Source: Stictocephala bisonia (lineage: Eukaryota > Arthropoda > Insecta > Hemiptera > Membracidae). Taken from it: a stretch of DNA of 64,000 nt. Below, piece by piece: positions 34,471-47,025 of this stretch. The notes beneath the pieces were generated by a model. It had not been told where the DNA came from, did no database searches, and saw nothing but the letters and a program-made list of their open reading frames with translations. The DNA lies in the NCBI GenBank assembly GCA_035578905.1, contig JAQJVL010000247.1:434001-498000 (forward strand), given 5' to 3'. Position numbers and translations under genes: made by a program. Position 1 is the stretch's first letter, and every line of letters begins with the position of its first letter.

Positions 34471-36478
34471 ATATGTACCAACACGTATTATGCTAATTAA
34501 AAAACTATTTAATTATTGATAAACATATGTATAACTTAAAGGTTTATCATGAATATGGCTGGAAAATAATATCACAAAATGTTCCCTAAGATGATTATTA
34601 AGAAGAAAAATATCATATGGACGATTTCATGTCAAAAAACTAACCTAATATATTTTAAGAAAAAGTATATTCTCGTTAAATACGCTACAAAATTAGGTAT
34701 AATTATATAAAAATGTCATATTTTTACGGCAAAGTTTAGGAAGTACCATTTGGTCCTCTCTTAAACTAAACCTCTATTTTATATTCTTCCTTGAAACAAA
34801 ATAAATTATTATAGTGTTTTTACAAATTACATTACAAATATATAGCAAGGTCAGTAAACTAACATTAATGAATTATGAACTAAAAACTAATTACTTGAAA
34901 ATACAGGTCTTGTACTTCATCGGTCTCGAACATAATCTCTTCCTTCAACCACCTAAAAGTTCGAACCTAGAAATTAAAAACAACACTATTATAAAATCTA
35001 AATGGTCGCGCTGGGAATTACTTTTTTACCCTTTTCGAATGTTACCTTTAAATGTCTTTTTACGGCTAAAATATAATTGTACCTTATTTATTCAATATTA
35101 AAAGAAATTCGATGACTGTTTTGAATTCCAATAATGGAAATAGAATTAATCTTTCTTCTTAAACCAACACAGACCTGGCAGCTCGGCAAACTAAAGCAGG
35201 GTGAATCAGGCTGACGCCAATATCTTACTGCCGCTGTGAACCTCCCCTAAGTAAAACCTTCCAATACCATCTTAAATGGTTTGCGGTTTCATTTCTATTC
35301 TAATCGCATTTCCACAATCAGTATTCAATGTTGGAACATTGTTAGTGTTAATATCGGTTATATTACATTATTTTGAAAAGTAAACATGAAATTAAAATAT
35401 GTTAAAATGTTGAATGTGTTTATAGCTAACCACATTATAACAATGTATTTATGTAAAAGAAATAATCTACTTTAAAAACAATATTTTTTTAAAAGTTGGA
35501 AGGGATTTTCTTCGAAACTAAACATTTCAACTTCGTTCGGCTATCGTTATTAACATATAACGATATATTTACTGTTAAATTTGACAAAAAAATATAACAA
35601 ATAAATAACTACGTTTGTCTTACCAAAATATTTCTTTAACTATAGTGATGGCTGTTAGCTAACTTTTATTATATGTTATAATCAATATTAAAACTATAAA
35701 TATTAAAATGATTGTTTAGTTTTGGAAATCGCATCAAGGTTAAAATATAAATGAAAATGGAAAATGCCCTGTGCTAATATTGAAAGGGGTTCACTTAGCG
35801 AAGAGGTGCTGAAAGGAAATTGGCCTCACTACGGTATTTTCCCGCCTCAGTTAGTTAAGCTGCCGGGTTTGTTAACTTAGCCCCAAGATCTATTTCTAAA
35901 TTTAATATTTAAATTAAAGATTTCGTTTTAAATATTTTGAAGTGGTAGTTCGTAAATTAATTTTTAAGTCAATCGTTTATGAAAAATAAAAATACATCTC
36001 AGTTTTTCTTCATAATATGAGTTTAGAAATATAATTTTAAAATGGGTAAAGTCGCTCTGTAACGTTCTGGCGAGGACGAATTTTGCAAAATAATAAGAAT
36101 TAGTGCTAATAAGACGACATACGTACGATTGTTTCTTGAGTAATTTTACATTGTTTAAATAGTTGTAATAATTTACGTCACGCGTTGTTTTAAGCTTTTA
36201 AATTATATTGTTGTACGATTGAGTGGGGGTCGACGAAAGGCTTCCCTCCGATTCAGAGATGCATTCAAATGTATATAAGACTATTGTATTATGTATATAA
36301 AAATTACATTTTAATACAAAGACGGCAAAACGTAAAACATGCACTGTAACTATGAAAATCTCAAGTTAAAAAAAATCAGTACATTTTTGGGTTCTCCTTT
36401 AATTCACAGGTTTGATAGAGCCACTGCCAAAATATGGCTTATATGGAAAAATTTTTTAATTAGGATATTTACAATTAT

Positions 36479-36479
<1 letters not shown>
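34471..36479. other. AT-rich DNA, nothing recognised
   Basis: GC-richer patches lie near 35160-35250 and 35770-35890. No ORF of note. Confidence 0.35.

Positions 36480-36483
<4 letters not shown>

Positions 36484-36543
<60 letters not shown>
36484..36543. repeat. (TA)n microsatellite
   Basis: An uninterrupted TA run of about 60 nt. Confidence 0.97.
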
Positions 36544-36547
<4 letters not shown>

Positions 36548-36739
36548 TAATGTTGTTTAGGTTGCCTACCTAATAGAAGAATTCAATTTTTGCCTTTTTT
36601 TATTGAAACAAATTTCAAATTTACTTTTATAAATGTTATAATTTTACCATAGCTTTACTTTTTAAATAAAACCTTTTAATGTACGTTAATAGCTCATTAA
36701 GTATTATTATTTAAATTTGTAGTGTTTCAAATTTTTACT

Positions 36740-37020
36740 AGTGGTAAACCTCGTCATGTCGTATAAAACCACCCATCGTATACGTGGTATGTTGAAAGGG
36801 GAAAGTGCTTTTTAGGCTAAACAAAACAGAAGAGCCATCTGCATATTTGCAAATACACCCCCGGGGCGGTGAATACAACACCCGTCGTGATCATTGGCTG
36901 TCAATCACAGTTTGAGGGGTCGTGTACTGATTAACCCTCCCAGTGCCATTGAGAGGCCGCGTGGCGCCATTTAAGACAGGCGGTGAGGTCACTACGTTAG
37001 GAGTAATTATGGAGTCATAG
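36740..37020. promoter_or_regulatory. candidate cis-regulatory island
   Basis: A GC-richer island in AT-rich surroundings. Motifs seen: ATTTGCAAAT (octamer-like POU site, about 36845-36854) and ATTGGCTGTCAATCA (36893-36907). The latter overlaps an inverted CCAAT box with the PBX-PREP decamer TGATTGACAG on the minus strand (36898-36907). GTGGCGCCATTTAAG lies near 36960. No ORF is present. The regulatory role is inference from motif content and composition only. Confidence 0.4.
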
Positions 37021-38748
37021 CTTAAACATCTTTTATTGCAAGGGTTAGAATTAACAACCTAAATACCATCCTCATAAAAAATAGTTTTCAAATTGGTGTA
37101 GTGTATAACTGACTGAATTTAATATAACTTACACTATATCGAAACGATATAAATAATTTAGTTAAATTATAGATAATTAAATTTATTTATGACAGTTTAA
37201 AATTCTTTCTAGACATTGATTTTCCGTAATTCAGCAATCCTCTAGCCTTCTTATTGCTTCGCTTCATCATCATATTTTGGTAGATTATAACGTTTACGTA
37301 TTATTTTATAGTTTTTGAATTTATTTATTTAAAATTATATTCCAAAGTGTTGTCTTCTTCATTCCCCCTTATGTCGTTTCCACTTCATCGAATCCAGATA
37401 ACAATTAATTGTGTATAAAGCATATGGCCGGTGATTTTTATTAAGCTTATTTTTATGACAGTCATACGACTGTAGTCTTATGCTCTTCTAAGTATTTCTT
37501 AATTTTTTTAGTGACCCACCTTTTGATCTTATTTATTGTTTTTCAGCGTCTTTGTTTTAAATTAACGTTAATAATATTATTTATATGGTCCATTCGTCTT
37601 GGAAAGTTGAAAAGACATCGAATCAATTTTATAGCATTATTCGAATACGACATTTTGCATGAGTCAAATCCTTGTGTCAAAACGTTACTTGAGTTCATAG
37701 TACTAAACTGCCATATTGAAATAGGCCTAAGTTTTGTTGCTTTACCTTGTGAACTAAAACCTACTTTGAATATTTAATTAATAAACTCTCCCGACAGTAT
37801 GAAACTGTTTTCACGGTATGCAATAAATACGATATATGTATTGAAATGAGTTTTCTTTGAAACAAAAACACCATGTCTTGTCAAAGGCTGCGAAGATATT
37901 AAACTCTGCAGGGGCTGTTCTGTTTGTTAAGACCGTTACAACGGTGTATCGCTGCGTTACTAACTGTTTCTACAGATGTAGTAACTGTTTCTTTTATTTA
38001 ACAGATTTTATTTAACTGTTACTGACTACCTTGAATATTCAAAGCCAGGGGTATAGGATACGGTACGGCGTTGTATTAAGGTATTAATAACGGTTAATTT
38101 GTCCTTGAATTTAGTAAAGTCTGTACACATTTTCATGATATTAATAATATAAAAGTCTGTATTTAACGTTTTTTCTTGTTAGGAATAAAATAAACGTTAC
38201 TTAAATCTATTCTAAGTAGTTTAAAACAAGCAAACTGTTTTAAGGAAAATACACATTGGCCTTTTTATTAAATGTACTATTTAAATAAGATAAACCACAC
38301 GTCTCTTTACCAAAACCAATTCTTGACTGTTTATGGTTTATAAATGGAAAAAAATTAGTTTAATGTTATTAAAATTATACGTTCTTTAATCATTTTTAAT
38401 GTTAATAATATACCTATTTTTACTATTTGTGTTTGTGTATTGGGTCATTTTTATACATTGGAACAATGTAAGATGAAAGATAAAAGGAGCAAAAATTAGT
38501 TCATTAATAAACTTAAAATCACTTGTTAAAGGTAGCTTGAAAGTGGAGATCAGTAAGTGTAAAAATAAAATATCTCTCCTAGTTTTATGAAGTCGGTGTG
38601 GTTGTTTGGGATTAATTGTTAGAAAAAGAACTTTACAGTCCTTTCATATATATATTACTTTTGTTTCCCTACATATGTATTAGTGAAATAGTGTTTTTTA
38701 ATTTGATAAATGTAAGGGAAAACAACATTTTTTAATTTGGCGATGTTC
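37021..38748. other. AT-rich DNA, nothing recognised
   Basis: The longest ORF, 88 codons at 37511-37777, looks like chance. Confidence 0.4.
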
Positions 38749-38789
38749 AGTATGCCTAATTGAATTTGTATACTGAAATTAGGCATACT
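38749..38789. repeat. short perfect hairpin
   Basis: AGTATGCCTAATT (38749-38761) and AATTAGGCATACT (38777-38789) pair perfectly around a 15-nt loop. The hairpin directly abuts a CTAACCTAACCTAACC tract. It could be a hairpin RNA or a transposon end; nothing decides. Confidence 0.7.
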
Positions 38790-38852
38790 AACCTAACCTA
38801 ACCTCCTTCCTAACTTACCTTCCTAACCTAACCTAACCTAACCTCCTCCAGA
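38788..38852. repeat. AACCT pentamer tract
   Basis: Telomere-like (CCTAA)n pentamers interrupted by CTCCTTCCTAACTTACC and ending CTCCTCC. Confidence 0.85.
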
Positions 38853-39504
38853 ATAATGTGGTTACAAGGGTGATTTACCCCTTTTAAGTATATTTATTTC
38901 GTAAAGGGGACTTATTTAATTTTTCATTGAGCAAAAATATGGGTAAAAAATATAATCCCCTTGTAGTTGTACCTATGATAATTCAATAAATAAAGTAATT
39001 TATAGTTCCATAACTGTAAATTAAGTATAAATGTGTTATTTATCGTTATTATGGTCTACAGTGCTTATATACATTTAGTTCCTAAAATTGTCAACGAGAA
39101 TTTTTTTAATGGTTAGGTTAGGTCACTTAATTAAAAAAAACATCAAATTTTTCGTTTCCTTACGTTAGGAACAAAACCGTTGGTTTCATTGGTTGCATTT
39201 TACCGGTGATAAGTCAGAACCAATAAGTTTTTTATATAAACGATTTATAACAAATTGTATAACGATTTTAAAATTTAGAAAATGTTATTTTTAGTTTGTT
39301 TTTATCATTTAACTTCAAGATAACACATCTATTAAAGTACTGCTAATCAATAAACCAACAATATATATTTATCATAAAATATTTACTGTCATTTATCTAC
39401 AATCGAATTTATCGACAGTTAAGTTGTGTCACAAATAAAAAATGTTCAAAAGGCCGAACACTTTCCGACGAATATTTTGAGGAAAAAACATCTCATAAGT
39501 TATT
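38853..39504. other. AT-rich DNA, nothing recognised
   Basis: A short GGTTAGGTTAGG occurs near 39113. Otherwise featureless. Confidence 0.4.
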
Positions 39505-39625
39505 ATAATTAACGCCGGTGGAGGGAATTTGTCTCATGTAATTAACAGTCTTATGAATCACTCAGAGGGAATGCTCTGGCAATTTGTTTACTTTACTGAG
39601 CTTTTGTCGAGGGACTGATTTACTA
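39505..39625 (+). repeat. dispersed repeat family F, copy 1
   Basis: About 115 bp aligning with 48030-48150 in the same orientation. Shared blocks are GAGGGAATTTGTCTCATG, TAATTAACA, CTTATGAA, CTCAGAGGG and GCTCTGGCAATTTGTTTAC. No termini or ORF are seen. Confidence 0.75.
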
Positions 39626-40399
39626 CTTTATATTCTAAAGTTTTACAATTGGTTTAAAGTAGGCCTACTCAGTAAAGCTGTATTCAAATAATTTGAGGGC
39701 GTATGATTAGTGACTCGATAGTGATCAGACATAATTTTTTATCTTAATTAATGAGACAGTTTTGGGTGCATTCCAAACAATTGGTAAAAAGTAGTTAAAC
39801 ATGAATTCTTCGTATTATTCGAACTTTAGTACAAATACGTACCTTAAACCATGCCCAATTATCAAATCAGTTACCCTGCTTATGAATTTACTGATTCATA
39901 AGTCAATCGTACGTGACCCTCCACCACAAATAAAAAACGTATGTCCCCGTTATTGATCTTAAATACGTTTTGTAAGAAGAAAGATTACCTGGGTTGATTA
40001 ACTCAGCAGTGGTAGAGGAACTTTCGACTTACCAGCACCAATGCCATGAATAAATACATTTCATTGGTATTAAATACTGAATTAAAAACATTTTATTTTT
40101 GGAAGTCATATGTGGTATTATTTCACATACAATCCATCCTACATCTAAAAACATGTGTTGGCTTGAAATATTTAAATTTTTTAAAACTATATTTGATTCA
40201 AACGAGCTATTTATGAACTCCAACTGTCGAATAACATCATATTGTAAACAATTGTTTCTTTACAGTTTGTTTACTGGTTAAGAGCAGACTAGTTATGTCG
40301 GAATGTTCGTGCCTAGTTGAGCACTTAGTAGGAGGAAATGCTTCTTAAATGTAAAGTGGTAAGTCAATCATAGGATTTACCAGTTTGTGATCAACTTTA
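39626..40399. other. AT-rich DNA, nothing recognised
   Basis: Short overlapping ORFs only (for example 40029-40281 on both strands), with no coding signature. Confidence 0.4.
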
Positions 40400-40762
40400 G
40401 TAGCCACCTAACCTAAACTAAACTAACCTAATCTAACCTAAACGTATCTACCCTAACGTGACCTAATCTAACCTAACCTAACCGAAACTAACGTAACCTA
40501 AACTTACCTACCCTAACGTGACTTAACCTAACCTAACCTAAACTAACGTAACCTAAAATTACCTACCCTAACGTGACCTAACCTAACCTAACCTAAAATA
40601 ACGTAACCTAAACTTACCTACCCTAACGTGACTTAACCTAACTCAATATAACCTAACCTAACTTGACCTAACCTAACCTAAACTTACCTACCCTAACGTG
40701 ACCTAACCTAACCTATCCTAATCTAACCTAACCTAAACTTACCTAACCTAACCTAACCGTAA
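40400..40762. repeat. telomere-like AACCT pentamer array with higher-order units
   Basis: Built of CTAAC-type pentamers (the complement of TTAGG-like) with point variants. The block CCCTAACGTGAC recurs at 40451, 40511, 40566, 40621 and 40691. Its spacings of 60, 55, 55 and 70 bp are all multiples of five, so the variants spread as larger higher-order units. Confidence 0.9.
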
Positions 40763-42870
40763 TTGCGTTAAAAAAGTAGTGGTAGTGAATTTTCAGAAAA
40801 GGTACTAAACGGGCCGTCAATGATAACTGCAATAAGTTACGTAAACAAAAGCATTGAGCAAAATTATGTCCCTGAAAAACCGGAAGGAACCGTTTTATGG
40901 TAATGCAAAGTAAGTTTTCACTTAGAGCGAAAGTGGTAAGAAAAGATTAAACCTGCTTGGCAGATCGTTCATCATCTGCTTAGCTCACTGTTAAGCCGCG
41001 GTGGTTTGATTATTTAAGGAGAAAGATTCCTTCAGGATACTTTCTCACCTTCATTTATATTCCTTCATATTGGTCTCGGAGATTTCAGCTAAATTTGTGA
41101 TTCAATCAATCAATCTAAACTAATTTATTTTTAATAAGTTAAAAAGTTATTATTAGTTTAGATCCTTTCTTTATCATAAAACTCATTTCTTTCGTTCCAG
41201 TGAGTTTATAAAATTAATTTTTTTAACAATAGCACAACAAATTGCATTGTATAGTTTGGTGATTAGTGGAGTAGGCATCGAACTCCGCCTCGCTTGGTCT
41301 GAGGTTTATATACCCAACGAGATAATGGTCGTTCACTTGCTTGCACAGGCCTCCAGGCCCATGTAAACTGGTCTTTTAAGTTGTATTATAAATTTCATGG
41401 ACATATAGGTTTGATATTCCCTTTATTTGATAAAAGCTATGTCTAAAGTATATTATACCATCATTTCAGAATAAAAGAATCGGCATGTTTTTTAATCTTA
41501 AACATTTTATGGTCTATATAAAGTATGCAAAATAATGTTTTCGTACTTTTGACGGTTTTGCGTATAAGCAAAAAACTTTTGTGTGTATAAAACTATCTTT
41601 TTTTACTGAAATTAATCATTTAACCAATAATAGTGTATTAAATTAAATACATTTATTTATTATTACCGATATGTAAATGTAACATATACTAGTACATGCT
41701 TAATAATATTTAAAGTAACAGATTTAAACATTTGGATTTTTTATAGTGTATATATATAACATATATCGTGATTTTAAAAGCTTAAAAAATGAAAGCAAGA
41801 AAACCTTAAATAATTTAATATTTTAAGTAAAAAATAATCTAGCCTAAATTTATGTGTTTTAATATTTATTAATAATTTTATGTATGGATCCAATTACAAC
41901 GTAGGCCTAGTTTATATGATGTCTCTAGCAAAAATGCCTACTGAACATAATTTTAAAACTATTTAACATTTCACATTACGGTGTTAAAGATTTAAAAAAT
42001 AAAAGAGTAAAAAATAAGAACAAAATATACATACATTTTCTAAGTAAATTCTTAGTCATTACAATATAGTATGTTAGCAATAGGTTAGAATTTTTGTTAT
42101 CAACAGTATATACCGCCTATGAAAGAAATAGCAATGCATACTACCAGTAAATCAACACAAATATAATTAAATGATTAACATATTTACAATTTGTACTAAC
42201 AAACATATTTAGTACAAATACACGAACTATAAACAATTATAATAAACAAACATTGGAAGTGAAAAATGATAAAGGCATTTGTATATTAAAATAGTTTTAA
42301 CTTTTATTTGAGACATTACAGTTATACAGCCCAAAAGTATTTGGCTCACAATTTTGAAAATTTCAACTTATAAATGTAAATATGGAAAAGTGACTTTGTC
42401 TTTGCTTTTCCCTTTAAATAGATTAACACATAAATGACAAACGAATAGTTTTTTATTCTATTATAAACAGAAATTTGAACCCGTACTAAACGTAATTATA
42501 TATTGAAGGTATGAAATCATAATAAGACCATTAAAACTGTTACATAAACACCCGTGTTGTATTCTAGGGATATGTACTTTGTTTAAGTTAATAAAAGCTT
42601 TGTATACAGTACATAAAAGCAATGCATTATTTCCATAATTAGCAGTGAAACATTGTTCCTTTTATATGAGCGTTTATTTGAAATAACGCTCTGAATGTAT
42701 TTAATTATATTAACCTTTGAGAAATGGGACAATGTAAAAACTAGCTCTATAGTAAACTTCTGTTAGTTGTTTTGTTGAATTTTAATTATAATTAAAGGCT
42801 GAATAGAAACTTCAAACGTGTATTAAATAGTACAATCGAATATTTACAACATATTAAACTGTACTGTAAC
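40763..42870. other. AT-rich DNA, nothing firmly recognised
   Basis: A GC-richer patch lies at 40900-41060. A degenerate tRNA-like stretch, GGTGATTAGTGGAGTAGGC, occurs near 41258, too weak to call. The rest is featureless. Confidence 0.35.
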
Positions 42871-42896
42871 TGGGTTGGTGGCCGAGCGGTCTAAGG
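42871..42896 (+). mobile_element. tRNA-Leu-derived SINE, left fragment
   Basis: GGTGGCCGAGCGGTCTAAGG is the 5' part and A box of a tRNA-Leu. It matches the head of the intact SINE on the minus strand at 46591-46610. The SINE continues at about 43840 with GCGTCAGGACTTT, so it has been split by inserted DNA. Confidence 0.75.
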
Positions 42897-42924
42897 CAGA
42901 TATACTCACTACGTAGCTCTCGGG

Positions 42925-43541
42925 GAGATTTCCAATTGCACCGGGGTCAGGGATCGGCCCCAAACTGATGTGTCCAGATGCACCGGAGCCCCTTTTGGGG
43001 GGTGTTCCAATTGCACCAGAGGCCCTTGTTTATGACATGAGCGGGGAAAGTCCAACCAGGCCGGATTCCTAGTACAGTAACCCCAAGCTGACCGTGCCAA
43101 ATTCCACACCCTTTGTTATGACATGAGTCATGTTAGGTTAGGTTAGGTTAGGTTAGGTTAGGTTAGGTTAGGTTAGGTTAGATGTTAGTGTTGCCACGGA
43201 TAAACACAAAATTAAACATTAAATACATAGTTACCATATTTATTAGTTAGAACCTGCTATGGTCTACCATTAGTATGTGCCACGAAACATCGGCAAGTGT
43301 TTGATAGAATATTCCATTGCGAAATTGTTAAACACTTATAAACTATGTTTGAAGAAATGTAGTGGGGTGGGGAAGGAAGGGGCCTTCCAATTGCACCGGC
43401 TCCGGCGGTCGAAGGAATTTGCAGCGGGGATAAGTGAGGTGGGTAGATTTTGACCACCGGTGCATCTGGACACTTTTCGGACGGAGGAATGTTTTGACCC
43501 GTGGAAATTCCTTTGACCGCCGGTGCAACTGGATATCAGCC
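42925..43541 (+). mobile_element. TIR element with 10-bp target duplication (MULE-like?)
   Basis: Flanked by AGCTCTCGGG direct repeats (42915-42924 and 43542-43551). Its ends are inverted: GATTTCCAATTGCACCGG on the left against GATATCCAGTTGCACCGG reading in from the right (16 of 18). Related CCAATTGCACCGG or CCAGATGCACCGG boxes recur near 42970, 43010 and 43388 (plus) and near 43460 (minus). A 9-10 bp duplication fits Mutator-like elements, but no transposase is present. It carries the (TTAGG)n tract. Confidence 0.65.
43133..43181 (+). repeat. interstitial (TTAGG)n telomere-type tract
   Basis: About ten uninterrupted TTAGG units, the canonical insect telomere repeat. It lies inside the TIR element at 42925-43541. 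Confidence 0.97.
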
Positions 43542-43839
43542 AGCTCTCGGGCCGCATGCGGCCCTTAAGACAATTTTTGCGGCCTTTAAAATTGTTTAGA
43601 ACTGCAATAATTTAATAAAGTGACAACCACTCTGGTACTTTTATGAGAAAAAAAATGCTTAAACTGGCTTGTCTTTGTTGTAATGCACTAAATACAGTAC
43701 TAAACTAATAGTAGAGAGACAGACGAAATGCAAGCTAGAAAACATACGAAAAACTGTATTTATATGTACTCGCTGCCTTCAGATTATTTTTAGAAAAGTA
43801 ATAAGGCTCTTAATAAAATTCTATTGAAGAACTATTTAG

Positions 43840-44015
43840 GGCGTCAGGACTTTGAAGATTCGAATCCGGCCTAGACTGGAAAATTTATCAGTAATATTCA
43901 CCTTCTACTGTACTGGTTCGCCCCCTTAGTCTGTCTGAAAAAGTTCCTCGCACAGATCAATAGTAGATGGGGAATGGGCAGATTAAGGTTAAGAAAGAGA
44001 TCGGCCTCTCCTTTT
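43840..44015 (+). mobile_element. tRNA-Leu-derived SINE, right fragment
   Basis: Holds GCGTCAGGACTTT, the B box GATTCGAATCCGG (43857-43869) and the SINE body (TTTATCAGTAATATTCACCT, CAGATCAATAGT, GATCGGCCTCTCCTT). It aligns with the intact copy on the minus strand at 46389-46620. Confidence 0.85.
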
Positions 44016-45733
44016 GATATAAACAAAACTAATTAAAATATTTTTATGATTTTAAAATTATTATACTGTATTCTTTGAAATTATTATATTCATGCAGTTT
44101 AGACGGCAAGCAATCAACGGTAACAACGTAAAGTACAATATTTAATTGTAAATAACAGTAACAACTTTAGTATTAAAATCGGCTCACCAAGGGATACCAG
44201 GTTTTGAGTTTGAAGAGAACGCAATATCGTTAGTTTTTCAGTAGTTAAATAATGTAATATGACTAAAAAAATAAATAAAAATTAGCTTTTTTGCTACTTT
44301 TTTAAATTGCTGTTTTGCTTATGAAATTTGAATATTTTTCCTAAGCAAAATTAATATAAAATTATGTAATTAAATTAAAATTAAACCCCTTCCAAACTGA
44401 ATGTTAGCAGGTTTGGTACATAATTTAAAGTACATTTCAAAAGTGTATTAATTATCAACGTACTTATGATGTGATATGTGTGTTGAAAATAATGTTTTGT
44501 ATATTCTTTTCAGTAACAATAAAATAATTTATTCTTCTCACAAAAAAATAAGATAATGATTATGAAATAATATTTATGTAAATAATAAATGGTGTTAAAA
44601 ATAAACTATGAACATTAATCTTGGGTGTAGTGCATTAATGTTTGTTTATGTTTTAGATTCTTAATAATTTTTTTATGTTTTGAAATATGCTTGAAATGTT
44701 TTTTTTTTTTACAGTATAGCAAAACTATTGTTGCATGTGTTGGCTGTTTTGGACACTTGAAAGTTCAACTGGCTGGTGGGTGGGAGTGTGGTAGGAAAGA
44801 ATGGGAACTCCTGTTAATAAAACTAAAATGTTTAAACGCAATGCTTCATACACTAACCGCTGAAAATCCGTTTCTTCATTTCCCATAACTTTTTTACAGG
44901 TTTTTAATGTTCCTCTACGGCTTTTGATATTGTTTCCATGATTTTATATTGTTTATTGTTACGTAAATAATTTCCTATGGAAATTTGCATTGTTCAAAAA
45001 TTAAATAATGCTAATATCGTCGATAAAGGAAACATTTTATTTTTTGATTGTGCTTGAACATTGATCTTATTTCCATCTTTAATTTAAGAACAACATCATC
45101 ATACAAATGAACCTTATTTAATAAAATATATACAGTAAAATATGAATCACCATTTAAACAATATTAGTCTAAAAAATAATTAGGTTTACATAAACATAAT
45201 TATTAATTATTATATACAAAACCTGTAGCATATCATTGCATGTATACACTTAAAATATATATTAAAACGTAAACAAATATTTTAACGTCCAACAGCAAAT
45301 TAATTAAGAATACGTGTAAAACAAGGGTTTATTTACCCTTTACATTATATTTTGATAAAACAGGGCTGGTTACGTGCTCGTCAGTGACATGTATGTATTG
45401 TTCTCATCAACACAGGATAACGTTCTGTGACATTTTCCATCAAAAGGTCAATGGGGGATGCAAACTTTATACATACGTGTCATAAACATATTCTTTAAGG
45501 CATATATCTGCGTCGTCGGTGTATTTTTAATGTCTTCATTTTATTAAGTCTGGGTACGGCTTAGTATTTAATAAACCATAGCAGATAACATCTGTAAAAT
45601 TTGCACAGTGTTAAATATGTAATTTATTTTTCCTTGATATTACCATGACATGCCTATCATGTGGAGACGCCCACTGAGGAAGTCATACAAATATTAAATG
45701 TAAGCATGAGTCGAGTGATATCTCATTTTAAAG
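44016..45733. other. AT-rich DNA; weak exon-like stretch at 44704-44886
   Basis: A T-run plus ACAG near 44714 looks like a strong 3' splice site. It is followed by a 57-codon open frame to a stop at 44886, with GC-richer content. No family is recognisable and no matching donor is obvious. The rest is featureless. Confidence 0.3.
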
Positions 45734-45890
45734 AGCTCAGTTAGTAGAGTTGTACGCCGGAATCCGCATCTCAAAAGAATTATCCAATCAGAATCGGCGG
45801 CGTGTATTAGGTACACATTGTGAAGTGCATTTCTGACTAGATGGGCGTATTGAGATAAAGACTGCGGCGTACAACTCTACTAACTGAGCT
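45734..45890. mobile_element. palindromic foldback element with tRNA-like arms
   Basis: The perfect 26-bp arms lie at 45734-45759 (AGCTCAGTTAGTAGAGTTG...) and 45865-45890 in inverted orientation. Weaker complementarity (ATCTCAA, TCAGAA) continues inward almost to the centre, so the whole 157 bp can fold. Each arm starts with a D-arm/A-box-like AGCTCAGTTAGTAGAG, as in tRNAs. It may be a palindromic MITE or an inverted pair of tRNA-derived heads. Confidence 0.75.
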
Positions 45891-46620
<730 letters not shown>

Positions 46621-46794
46621 ATTCGATTACGATATGTAGGTTTCTTATATGTTAAACAGCATTAAATTCTTGACAGTGTGACTAAGTTCAGCTATCCGAG
46701 CACTATTTCTAGAGTGTTATATGATTGAGCCTCAGCTCCTTTTTGGTCACTTAGAGTTTTTACCTAAGAATTCTTATTCTTAAATTCTTACCTA
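46621..46794. other. spacer
   Basis: No feature recognised. Confidence 0.4.
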
Positions 46795-47025
46795 TGAGAC
46801 GCCGATACATATTTTTGCGTATTTTAAGGCGAATATGAATGATTACATGAGTAGGATGAGTGTGGATTATCTGTGTAGCCTGGTTACTAACGAAATTCGA
46901 GTGTTCCTCAGAAAGGGCCATTTATTAATAGCCCAATTGCCAGGTCAACTAAGAGGCCTATAGATTTACGTGGAGTCCGAACCACGCAGTAATGGTCTAA
47001 ATTTCATCTAATTGACAAGCGTTTT
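46795..47025 (-). mobile_element. SINE-like repeat family D, copy 3 (3' half)
   Basis: The reverse complement aligns with the 3' half of 20219-20670. It covers the GGTTCGGATTCCACG-like block (46973-46987), the CAATTGGGCTATTAATAAAT block, the GTAACNA block and the GACGTCTTAGAG-like end. The 5' half is missing, as expected for a truncated insertion. Confidence 0.8.

Larger units (their letters stand above)
42897..43839 (+). mobile_element. candidate hAT-like element inserted in the SINE
   Basis: The insert starts with CAG (42897). Skipping the inner insertion, it would read TAGCTCTCGGG joined to the GGGCCGCATGCGGCCC palindrome (43549-43564). That resembles the GGCCGCATGCGGCC-rich ends of hAT elements. 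The bases before it (GTCTAAGG) and at the far end (ATTTAGGG) agree at 5 of 8 positions, possibly a worn 8-bp target duplication. The right terminus is not recognisable, so the call is tentative. Confidence 0.4.

Noticed and set aside
41255..41365. tRNA-like stretch GGTGATTAGTGGAGTAGGC
   Set aside because: B box is too degenerate and no second copy or closing stems were found.
44704..44886. Coding exon after a strong acceptor-like T-run and ACAG
   Set aside because: No family resemblance, no paired donor and no neighbouring exon, so it is left as a weak note.
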